Positions 21,236 through 30,424 of a DNA stretch of 35,679 nt are shown here, one piece after another. The position numbers and the translations under genes are program-made. The DNA lies in contig PITI01000018.1 in assembly GCA_004325065.1 (NCBI GenBank), forward strand, positions 1 to 35,679, in the 5' to 3' direction. The notes under the pieces are model-generated. The model made no database searches, was not told the origin of the DNA, and saw only the letters and a list, made by a program, of their open reading frames with translations. Source of the stretch: Hamiltosporidium magnivora. Its lineage: Eukaryota; Microsporidia; Dubosqiidae. How positions within the stretch are numbered: position 1 is the stretch's first letter; each line of letters begins with the position of its first letter.

Positions 21236-21401
21236 GGTTGGCGCACTCGTTATCTTTCGTTCGGAAAGTTCGCATGAAGCCGACAACCTAATCAACCAAC
21301 GAATATTGTCTTTGGAACGCCTATAACTTGGCAAATCCAGGATTCATCGTTGGATTATGTTCCATCCGTAGGGAAGGAGCGAGCCTTGAATTCAATGAAA
21401 A

Positions 21402-21409
21402 TTTTTTTT
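21402..21409 (+). terminator. T8 run, candidate Pol III terminator
   Basis: Eight consecutive T on the plus strand directly follow the GC-rich island. T runs are common in this AT-rich DNA, so the value of the signal lies only in its position. Confidence 0.45.
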
Positions 21410-23089
21410 CGCACGATTCGATCAAAATATAAATCATTGTGAGATTTATCATCTTAAAGCAAAAAGAATTTCATCAAAAACCAAAAAAATTATATTTTTG
21501 ATTTTAATCACCGGTATAAAGATAGCTTCTAATCGTATTATGATGAACATTAAATTAAAATAATTTTTAGTAATTATTTTAAACATTATATCTAAAAGTG
21601 AAATTTCAAATCGAATATTTGTAAAATTAAATTGGTTTCATTTTTAATTTTGTTCTTGTATTTTGTTCCGTAAATATATCTTTCATATTTAATTTTCTCT
21701 CTTAACTTAAATTTTGAATTTTTTCGCATTTAAATGCAAATAACAATTAAATCAGGTAAATAATATTCATTTAATTATCTAATTTATTTCGTTCTGTATG
21801 GACGATTTTTTAGTTCGGAAGTATATCTTAGAATTATATATGAGGATTATCAATGTTCCTTCTTGGCATCCACACATGTATTTGAGCCCTAGTTCTTTAC
21901 TTAAGTTATAAAAAGATTTCGAGCAGCATTCTTTTGTATTAATAACCAACGAAAATTTTATATAAACCATGTTTTCTTCTTATTTGGTTTCAAAGATATT
22001 TTGCGAAATTCTAATTCAGATAAATACGTATTTTACTTAGTAATATTTTATGAAAAATCTCTGAATTGTTGATTCTTACCGTACAAACGCATTTTTACGC
22101 TTACAAACCGACTCATATCCTACAAATAGTACACTATCTGTTTTATTCAAACCGGAAGACTACATATAAGAGTTGTTGATATCTTTTACATATAGGTCCA
22201 AGTTTATTAAAAATAGAAATAAATTAAATCTGAAAGTCATCATTCGATTAAAAACTATAAATTTAGACGTTTATGGTCATATAAGTATATCCGGTAAATA
22301 CCTTCTAGTATCATTACAGTCAGCTGCGATTTCAAAAATTTTTCGGCTGCGTTTTTAAAATATTAAAAACTTCTTCTATTTTTGTTGCAAACATATTTTA
22401 AATATAGTGTTTGCTTAAAAATCCTACTATAGTATTGTTTTGGACTTTCTTTGTAACAAGACATAAAAGATGATAAGATTTTGATATATAACACCAAAAC
22501 AGAATTTAATACTCTCAATATAGGTAACCTATTATTTTTTTTATTTTTCTAGAATCTTGGATGAAATAGGGAATTTGCAAGGTGCTTGTTTATCCTTGTT
22601 ATTTTTGTGTTATTTACATATCTATTAGGCCGAAAACTAAATGAGATATACATAAAATATACATGCGCAAGAGTTCAGCTTCTCGCTTAATAAATATTTC
22701 TTCTTCTTTGGTGATATTGTAATCCTTGTAACAAACAACATTACATTATGAGCCTTGAGATCTTAGGCTAAAGAATTTTTGTAAGATCTTGGATAAAAGA
22801 TAAACAAAGGGAATTCGGCAAAATGTGATACCTGTTGCAAATCAATCGATAATTTTCAAGTAAGTATTTTACTTGTAAATATTTGGAAGTAATAGACGAC
22901 AGCAGAGGTAACATGATACATTTCTTATTCGAAGAAAAATAGTGCGAACCGATAACGAGAGTATATATGCTTTTTTAACTAGATTGAATGCAATTATATT
23001 AAAATAAATATAATTTAGCTGCGATTGATCAACTATTACATAGAAGTACATTAAGTTTACTGGGCTAATTTCAAACGTAAAATACCCAG
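21410..23089. other. intergenic DNA, no gene recognised
   Basis: Only short frames are present (63 codons minus at 21,779-21,970, 61 codons plus at 22,173-22,358); none has family resemblance or a C-run at its start. Base composition becomes less extreme from about 22,540, as in decayed element DNA. Confidence 0.5.
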
Positions 23090-24350
23090 TGCGTGAGATG
23101 TTTAAAAAATAACTTTGTACTTTATGTCAGGCGACAAAGCGTCGCCATAAAGTATAGGAAAAAGACAGAGAGACATATATGGTGTCGAATTGCAGAGTGA
23201 ACAGATGCTTGAAACTCTTGCATTTCAGCAAAAGAACGAAACTGCTGGTCAAAAAATATTATCTTAGAGGTATAGAATAACTATAAATGCCATATTGCAC
23301 TAATAAAAGCTTCTTGATGTAAAATATATACTTTATAAAGAATCCAGCAAAATAAATTGAGGGAGGCTTACCTGCAAAATTTTATTACTAAATAAATAAA
23401 CGTAAAATTCCGTATTATTTAAAAAATACCAGAAAAATGGAGCCTTGAGTGGGCAGAGAAAGAATTTGCTGCGCTATATATTGAATTTATATTCTGTTAT
23501 CCAGATAAAAATATATTACGGGGGCAAAAGCTGTGTGTCAACAATGCAAACAGTCTGGTAAAAAAATTGTACATTTAGTCCGAAATGTTAGTGAAAATAT
23601 GAAATAGCTATACCAGAAGGCATAATAGTATAGTTTGATAACCACATACTTTGTTTTAGATCATTACGGGGTTGGGTCTATAAACAAATATAGAGCTCGA
23701 TATTCTAAAAAGGTCATAAACAAGTATGCTTAAATTTTAATAAAAATCAGAAAAAAAACCGGGTTTAAGTTCGGAATTTTTAAAAAGATATGCCTATTTT
23801 AGATATGAGAAAAAAATAGCTTACATTGAAATAAGATTACTTTCTAAAATTTACTTCATATAATTCATACTGAGATCCTTGGTGGTATAGCTCGTTCATC
23901 AATAATAAGGTCTTGATTATAAGTTAAGCATACGATATTTCCTTGGGTGACGACCTGGAACGGTATTTGGACAAATTTTTACAGAAAACTTCGAAATAAG
24001 ATAAATCTTCATGAATAGAAAGTTGCACTGCTTCAATAATATATAAGAAAACGGTCGAATTGATTTCGTTTGATCGAAGGAGAGACCTCGAGGCAGACTT
24101 AAATTCGAAGATACTCGAGGAAAATGAATAAGAGTGCTTTTAATGCCTCAATAAGCACACCACTTCATTGAAGCAACAGAATAACAGAAGGATGATGATA
24201 TCATAGAAACAAAAAAACGTTGAACTCACTTCTTATTCTAAATAAGGGGACCTTGTCTGAGAGACTAAAATTAATAATAAACAAAGGATCGGATAGTCAA
24301 AAGAATGTACGTTGGTAAAGATTTGGAGAAAATTTTATCTATTTCTAAAA
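23090..24350 (+). repeat. REP-B, longest copy (B3)
   Basis: The part from about 23,930 aligns with 26,790-27,225 ('cgatatttccttgggtgacg' against 'agatatttcgtttggtgata', then a shared 'tcgaa.. ttgat' block), and the end aligns with 5,085-5,400. The reading order is LEWAEKEFAALYIEF in a 48-codon open stretch (23,426-23,570), DISLGDDLERYLDKFLQKTS (about 23,935-23,997), then KKTVELISFDRRRDLE. Stops and frame changes separate these pieces. The left border is set at a hairpin at 23,118 and is uncertain. Confidence 0.55.
23118..23154. repeat. stem-loop with 6+8 bp stem
   Basis: ggcgac (23,130-23,135) pairs with gtcgcc (23,141-23,146) around aaagc. After a 4-base bulge (gtca), tactttat (23,118-23,125) pairs with ataaagta (23,147-23,154). 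This is a strong, GC-capped structure for this DNA. It lies near the apparent left end of the long REP-B copy. Confidence 0.65.
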
Positions 24351-25120
24351 ATTCAATCTGGGATATAAGCAAATACAGTATTATATAATATGTTTTTTTC
24401 ATACTATTTTCTATTTTGCTCTGCAATTATTTTTTAAAAAATGCGTATTTTCGCTGGATTTTTAAAATTATGATAATACAATACTTTATTATTTTTATTT
24501 ATAGTAAAATAAAAATTATTACATTTTTTGCCTGTAAACATATCCATTAAAGTGTAAAAAAAATAGTTTTATCTTAGTTATGTCAATATTTTTAAATTTT
24601 ATTGGATTATGAAGAAACAATAAATTATGATAAAAGTTATTTTTAACGATACAAAAACCCCTTCTATAGTTAAAAGTTTGATCGAATAAAAACATTTTAT
24701 ACTCTGAGATTTTTATTCTAAATATTTCCGAATCCAAAATATTGTCAAAAAAAGCAGCTTATATTTAACCATGATCTATATTTGTAAAAAAAATTTGAAA
24801 TTCGCATGTAGTAAATACGATTACATAGTTCCGTGCTAATTGCAACCATATTAATACATATTTAAATGAAATATATACAATAATGAAAACAAAAAATCCA
24901 GATATACTTTCAAATGGATACTATAAAAATAATATATCTCAAAGCACAATAATCAAAACCAGCTTATAAATACCATGGTACAATCATCAAAATTTATTTC
25001 GAATCGAAAAATATAATACACTTGAATAATTAGTACAAAGTAAATACTTATATATAGAAAAAACAGATTAAAATATTAAATTAAATATAAGATTAAAAAG
25101 CCCGATATTTATTTTTTTTC
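24351..25120. other. AT-rich intergenic DNA, no gene seen
   Basis: A 72-codon minus-strand frame at 24,519-24,737 has no ATG at its beginning and no family resemblance. No repeat copy was found. Confidence 0.55.
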
Positions 25121-25711
25121 TCAAAATTTATCCAAAATCATTTTCAAATTATCATTTAGCATACCTATAGTACTTTCAAAGTCTTGGCAATGGTTGTCAG
25201 CAAATTTCAAAACCAAACTAAATATTATTCGACTTGCTCCGCATGCTTTCAATATATTTTCTGTCTTAACTATAAAGATATGGAAAGAATGGATATTGGA
25301 TTCACTAAAAGAACCAACCACTTTCAATGAATTAATTATAAAATCACTAAATGCAAATTTCAACTTCTTTTGCTGTATCCTCTTTGATATATCTCTCACG
25401 ATTTTATTAAATAAATCAATTTCTATTCTGATTCTGCTTATTCTTTGATGAATTGGAAATAATGGAGAATTCGCATCAATGAATTTAAATCCCAATCCAG
25501 GAATGAAAAAACCGCCACATTTGTTTTTTCCATTTAAAGCTTGAGTACTTGCAATATTATTCGGTACATTTACGAAATTTTCTTCATTCAATGCAGATAC
25601 GAACGATGTTTCCTCGGAATCAATCATTTCAAAATTCTCTACGCCTCTGATGGCAGTTGTTTCAATATTATCACTAAAATCTTGAATATCATTAATGGCT
25701 TCATTAATCAT
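25121..25711 (-). CDS. hypothetical protein, 196 aa or longer
   Basis: Not recognised. The frame has clear coding character: 196 residues from the ATG at 25,711, with mixed composition and low-repeat sequence. Residues 1-60 are acidic and Asn/Ser/Ala-rich; a GGFFIPGLGFKF segment lies at about 67-78. The C-terminal two-thirds is helical in pattern with heptad-like hydrophobic spacing. Upstream of this ATG the same frame stays open for 17 more codons without an ATG (NKEANIEAQKNESLQR). It therefore probably starts further up: an ATG at 25,812 preceded by CCC lies in another frame and can be joined by a 56-nt intron or a frameshift. No further membrane segment or known domain is seen within these 196 residues. 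Confidence 0.6.
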   Translation of the reverse strand: MINEAINDIQDFSDNIETTAIRGVENFEMIDSEETSFVSALNEENFVNVPNNIASTQALNGKNKCGGFFIPGLGFKFIDANSPLFPIHQRISRIRIEIDLFNKIVRDISKRIQQKKLKFAFSDFIINSLKVVGSFSESNIHSFHIFIVKTENILKACGASRIIFSLVLKFADNHCQDFESTIGMLNDNLKMILDKF

Positions 25712-25812
25712 TCTTTGTAGTGATTCATTTTTTTGAGCTTCTATATTAGCTTCTTTGTTCCTTTAATAATCTCGAAAATAAAAAATAGTGTGGCACCTAA
25801 TAATTTTGACAT
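25712..25812 (-). other. 5' extension of the 196-aa gene: candidate intron or frameshift
   Basis: On the minus strand, ATG at 25,812-25,810 has CCC at -9 to -11 and reads MSKLLGATLFFIFEIIKGTK before a TAG at 25,743-25,741. Reading 1: GT at 25,796-25,795 to AG at 25,742-25,741 is a 56-nt intron ending GCTAATATAG. Splicing joins TTA-G to AA-GCT in frame with the downstream ORF, giving about 211 residues. Reading 2: the hydrophobic segment is a signal peptide, and a one-base frame change near 25,750-25,770 breaks the gene. The 3' site with a branch-like CTAAT beside AG is microsporidian in style; the 5' site GTGCCA is atypical. Confidence 0.45.
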
Positions 25813-25829
25813 TTCTATTAGGGCATCTT

Positions 25830-26789
25830 TCAATTTTTTATTATATACTTTTTAGATTTGAAAATTTCCTTTTTTGGAGGTTTTTATCAATATTAAATCT
25901 TGATATGAAGATTAATTTTTTCCACTGCTAAAAATTTAGATTGTATTTTTACAAGCAATTCATATTTTTAATAATTTTATGCAAATTTTTATCTAACAAG
26001 TTAATAAAATAATTTTATTCCATAAACAAGCTATATAAGTACAATTCGGTTTATTTTTTTTTTTTGAAAAATAACTTTAATGTTTTATTATCAAAGTGTA
26101 GTAATACAATCATAGTTATCGAGATGATGATTATATTTAAATAACTTATTAGAGGGAAATATTACAATAGTTATAGAAAAATGGCTGCTTAAAAAGTTAA
26201 ACTTTCTCTTAATATTCGAAATTCTCTTTAAAATATTTCAACGTATGTTATGGACGATTCGAGAAAAAAGAAGTTTCAATGCCATAATTATTTTTATGTA
26301 TCATTTTAAAGTCTTAGTATTTTACAAATTATCTTTTAAAGCAAACATATATGGAATATGATTTAGCTAATCATTACTATAGACTTATATATCACTGGAA
26401 TAAATTTTATAAATTAACGATAATTTAGTGATCTGATGTGGTAAAAATACTTAAAAAAGACTATACCAGGCGGAATAAAGAATGCATTGGATTTTTACAA
26501 TTAATCGTACTAATTTGATATGTTTATAAATTTACAAAACGAATGAGATGTCACTCAGTTCAAAACATTCTTAAACACTGGTATGTCGGATAAAAAGTAT
26601 ACCGGAATAAACATCGAATTTCAATGTTCGGCGAAACAGATTGAATATATATATTTTTGATACGAGTTAAAACAAGAAAAAACACTTTGAAATAGGGTTT
26701 CTTCTCGGTGTTCACTTTACAAGTTTAACTAAAAAATTTATAAAGAAGAATCGTTGAAGCGAAGGTTTTGACTAATTTTTAATGTAGCG
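25830..26789. other. intergenic DNA, part may belong to REP-B
   Basis: The first half is AT-rich without features. From about 26,450 the composition becomes mixed and may be an extension of the REP-B copy that is clear from 26,790. No gene was found. Confidence 0.45.
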
Positions 26790-27225
26790 CATAGATATTT
26801 CGTTTGGTGATATCATTAACGAGTATAGGGAACAAATAAACAAAATATACCTTAAAAGACCGCAAATATCCATGAAACAAGCGCAATACATCAGTGCATG
26901 TTATTTTAGAAAGTCGAAAAATCTTTTTTGATTGACGAAGAGGACTTCAATTGAGATAGAATCCAGCATATAGCTGAAAGTGTGCGTCAAAATGTGTTAT
27001 CAAAAAAAAGATAAATATATTATCCAACCACCTCTTTAAAACAAGCAAGAAACGAGAAAGATTGGGTGTGTCAATAAAAAAATCAGCGCACTTCATAGTT
27101 TTAACAGAAGAACTGATAGTTTATGTCAAAAAATAGTCAGATTTAGAGGCAAAAGTATGGTGGTTGAAGATGTAGAAAAATTTATAAAAGAGAAATAATT
27201 TTTTAACCCATAATTATATTAAATA
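26790..27225 (+). repeat. REP-B fragment (copy B4)
   Basis: One frame is open for about 46 codons from about 26,791, starting IDISFGDIINEYREQINKIY and including SMKQAQYISACYFRKSKN. After a stop, similarity to 5,085-5,425 continues in other frames (LIDEEDFN, HIAESVRQNVLSKK). The end is the shared acidic tail region with 'gtggttgaagatgtagaaaa', then 'attttttaacccataattat'. It is the same orientation and order as in B2 and B3. Confidence 0.6.
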
Positions 27226-27679
27226 AATACTAAAAATAGATTGTAAAGTCAAAACTAATATCAAAGGAAATTTATTGTCACAAAACTTTTTTAAACTTAT
27301 AATAGAATATAATTTTTATTTTCATAATTAATGAAAAAAAATTTAGGTTTTTTGTCATTAATTTTCTATATTTCTAAGGTAAATACATAGTTAAAGACGA
27401 TACATTTTAAGTGTTTATATTATATTGTGCGGTGTAAAATCTCTATTTCTTTTTAATTGTAGGTTCTCTCATAATGATTGTTTACAAAATTGATTGATGT
27501 TTCGGTCACGACACCTCTAGAAAGATTTAATTAGTTAAATGTAGGAAATTTATAATGGTGTTTCTAATAAAAATATAAATCTTATTATTCATCCATAGAT
27601 TTTAAAACCCAATAATAGTATGAATAAGTAGAGTATGAAACCTTTAAACGTTTGATTGGTTTAAAAAAGTATTTTTGCA

Positions 27680-28475
27680 ACTAATGTTTCCAAAACTTTT
27701 CGAGTTCGGAGTACATGGCATGATTAACACCAATAAATATATTAAATACCCTTTTAATTTAATTTTGAGGAAGGATAACTGCATAAAAAACTTTCTCCTT
27801 AGCAATGAGTATGCGAGATTGATTAATGAATATCAAGTTTTGGATGTTTGGTTGAAAGATTACACTACTATATCTTTGGGATTTTTATTTGAGTTTGTAT
27901 GAGAGGAGAAGTCTACGAAATAGCAAAGCTTTTTCTACAAAGTTATTTGTAGTTTTTTATGTAATAAAACGCAGACCGTAGCCGAACATGTAGGTAATTG
28001 CCGTATAAAAGCCTGGAAACCAAGCCTTGCTACCTTGGGTTAGAAGGCTTAGTACCTGGGAGATATAAAAGAAACCTATAGAAAGCCGGGAGAGCTAAGT
28101 AGCAGATTATACCAGTTGTTATGACATTGCAATGTCTAAGTGGTCCCCATTTAAGTCTCTAAAAAATATCTTAACTAGAAATTTATTGAATTCAGAAAGT
28201 GTAGAGTAAGTGGAAATCCGGCATAGTCTTCGGGAGCCCGAAGGGCTTTAGCCTTTCATCTCAACCTATGCAACGGACATTTACAAACACCTGAAAACTG
28301 CCTCGCCTATTAATTAGTTTCTATACACATGGTAATGAAAGGCTTAGGAACGTAGGTATTGCAAGAGGTACCGATGGTGTGTTGGGGTAGCAGTTATTTA
28401 AGTTAAACCTAGAACCGAGTTAATGTCATGAAAACAAATATAAAACTTGAATTGTTTTAAAAAGATGTGATACTC
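27680..28475 (+). repeat. REP-A dispersed repeat (copy A5)
   Basis: This is the reference copy for the family, matching A1 (minus strand) over 27.77-28.06 kb and A2 over the whole length, including the right end 'aaaaagatgtgatactctta'. A 75-codon frame at 27,675-27,902 lies inside it and is not kept in other copies. The central part contains a GC-rich inverted repeat, 'gggagcccgaagggct', at about 28,230-28,245. Confidence 0.75.
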
Positions 28476-28599
28476 TTAAATAAGGAATAATTTTCTATTT
28501 ACTTATATTATTCATAAGAAGAAGTGAAATACAATACTTTACTCCTATAAAAAGAGAAACAATAAGAGAAAATGACTTGAGAAGGATTAATTTTATCAT

Positions 28600-28990
28600 A
28601 TATGGGGTGAAATTTACTCTTTAATATTGGGTTCGTAAGGAAATTTGTATGTGTAGAAGGATTTACAAGACGATGAAGCCTTTGTTACGATGAAATTTGC
28701 GTTATTAGGTTAACCAAATTCGAGAATACTGCTTAACCTATGCATAATTACTATATAAGAACATATAAACTAGACTTTTTCACACGGGTTAGAACTTGTC
28801 TCATATAGATATACAAAGGCATGCCTATTCGGGCTAAGAATACTTCAAAGAAGTTTTGCCTGTTAATATGACATTAAAAATGCGAGTAGACTCATAAAAA
28901 GAATCGCAATATACATTGGCAACCAGTTTATATTTGTGAAAAATGTATAATTAACCAAAAATCGACAGGACCTGATAGATCATATGGAGA
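28600..28990 (+). repeat. REP-A, second decayed copy in direct succession (A6)
   Basis: Blocks 'aaggaaatttgtatgtgta' and 'ttacaagacgatgaagcctt', then 'cacgggttagaacttgtctc' and 'atatagatatacaaaggc', match A3 at 16.58-16.78 kb and the middle of A5. It starts only about 125 bases after the end of A5, in the same orientation. Confidence 0.5.
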
Positions 28991-29890
28991 TTTCAATCTG
29001 CGCAATCCTAAAAAACAACTAATATCAACGAATCACAACACCATCTATCTAATTAAATATGCTTCACCAATTTTTAGATGAAAATCTTTAGATATTTAAT
29101 TTAGATGAGATATCTATAGCATTTAAGAAGCATTTATCTATGTAAAATCTATATTCGTCGTTTTTTAAAAAAATTTACATAGGCCGTTTTTATAAAAAGT
29201 GTTATGATTTAAATACATATTTAAAATTTCGAAATCAATCCTATTCATAACAATATACTAATTACTTATGTGAATATTTCTAAACATTTTATTATTTGGA
29301 ATGGAAAAATATCAATTTAAAAATTTTCCAACATATATATCATATCAAAAATAAACTTTATTCTTTCTACACAAAAAACCATTAATTTTATTTTTATTTT
29401 TAAGATTATTTTCAGTCGGTGTTGTAAATTGATATAGGAGGCATGCTTTTTTTCAAAAACTTATATAGTTTTTACTTTATGTATCTCTTCAAAAAATATA
29501 ATGGATGACATTCTTAGAATTATAATTGAATTATAATAACATACCACCGGTTTATTTGATAAAATTATTTTAAAGTTGAGATAATGATATAAATAAATGT
29601 TTTCGAAGGGATATATAATTAGAAAGTATTTCAAATTGCTATGAAAACTCACCACAAGAAAAAAAATAGTGTCCTTACCTTTTGAAAATAAAATTTTGAT
29701 GAGATATTTCCATTTTTTGATAGTTATAGCAATTTTAAGCATCTCTCTTCACATAAAGTAAGAAATTTTAAATCCTATTAATTAAAATATCATGGCTTTA
29801 ATAATGATCATCGATAAATATATTCGAGGTTTAAAAAATCCAGAATTTAGGTTTAAACCATATTTTGCAGTTTTTTTTGATTTCAATATA
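28991..29890. other. AT-rich intergenic DNA, no gene supported
   Basis: A 93-codon minus-strand frame at 29,461-29,742 is I/F/K/Y-rich, without family resemblance or start signal. It is taken as chance. Confidence 0.5.
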
Positions 29891-29910
29891 CCGGTATTTG
29901 ATTTAAGCAA

Positions 29911-30095
29911 GCTTTGATTTGAACTCAAAAATTTGTAAAAAATCTTTTTTAGCCCCAAGTTCTAACGTTTGTAATGAAGAAAATATATTTGATTCTTTAA
30001 AAAATGATTTGGTAATAAGATTATCCTCATCGGCGCAAAGTTCATGTAAAACATTTGCCGTCGTGTAATACGGATATATCTGCTTAAAAAATATA
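29911..30095 (-). pseudogene. possible gene remnant cut by the mariner-like element
   Basis: On the minus strand a frame of about 60 codons, from LIFFKQIYPYYTT to FLQIFEFKSKLA-stop, has a more protein-like composition than its surroundings (Cys, His, Asp/Glu clusters, ELCADEDN, SSLQTLELGAKKDF). Its only upstream ATG lies inside the left inverted repeat of the mobile element, so the true 5' part is missing or displaced. No matching upstream half was recognised beyond 31,560. SSLQTLEL is faintly LRR-like, as in the gene at 32.7-35.1 kb, but this is weak. Confidence 0.3.
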
Positions 30096-30187
30096 AGGTT
30101 TTCGATCAATATAATAATCCTTGCAATCAATATAATAATTTTTCGATCAATATAATAATCCTTGCAATCAATATAATAATTATTTTT
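30096..30187 (+). repeat. left terminal inverted repeat, two 41-bp units
   Basis: The unit 'ttcgatcaatataataatcc' plus 'ttgcaatcaatataataat' occurs at 30,101 and again at 30,142, a 41-base period. The reverse complement of the right end carries the same two words, diverged. Confidence 0.85.
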
Positions 30188-30424
30188 AACAAAAATAATT
30201 TAATAAATAATTTATTGGTTTAAAAATTGGCTCCCATGTGAAACTCTTTTTCAGGTAAAAATACCAACGAAAACAAATATCGTTTTCAAATCGGTGCGAC
30301 AGCAGGATTTATAGAGTATGGGAATGACATGCGTTTGGAGTGTCTTGTGAAAACATCTGGATCACATGATGAAAATCTTCCACTAACATCATTCCAACTC
30401 TGAATTAACAAATAGTTTCTAAAA

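Larger units (their letters stand above)
21184..21409 (+). ncRNA. candidate Pol III-transcribed structured RNA, identity unknown
   Basis: About 200 bases stand out sharply by GC content from the surrounding AT-rich DNA. Signals on the plus strand are TATAAAA at 21,184-21,190, a tRNA-type B box GGTTCGATCCC at 21,225-21,235, and a T8 run at 21,402-21,409. Complementary segments support folding: 21,222-21,226 with 21,233-21,237; 21,240-21,248 with 21,377-21,385 (7 of 9 pairs); 21,261-21,264 with 21,280-21,283; 21,296-21,302 with 21,347-21,353 (7 pairs); 21,312-21,316 with 21,336-21,340; 21,319-21,321 with 21,330-21,332. The first hairpin imitates a tRNA T-arm followed by TGGCGCA, but no tRNA 5' half exists and its loop would have six bases. 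No convincing RNase P, SRP, 5S, U6 or other snRNA signature was recognised. An old tRNA-derived element is the main alternative. Confidence 0.5.

Noticed and set aside
21205..21247. A complete tRNA gene ending TGGCGCA
   Set aside because: Only a 3' half is present: no matching acceptor 5' strand, D-arm or anticodon stem upstream, and the T-arm would have a mismatch or a six-base loop.
21113..21334. 73-codon minus-strand frame containing SAPTGIEPGPPEDQ
   Set aside because: It is the antisense translation of the tRNA-like GC-rich island; such peptides arise whenever a tRNA-type T-arm is translated backwards.
21240..21385. RNase P, SRP or U5 RNA identity for the GC-rich island
   Set aside because: Partial resemblances (GGAAAGTTCGCA, GGAAGGAGCGAG, GCCTATAAC) were tested by eye, but none came with the required partner motifs or length.
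23160..23185. U6 snRNA suggested by ACAGAGA
   Set aside because: The bases around it do not follow U6 (no AGATTAGC after the ACAGAGA box and no internal stem-loop).
24519..24737. 72-codon minus-strand frame
   Set aside because: Begins at a TTG, not ATG; no recognisable similarity.
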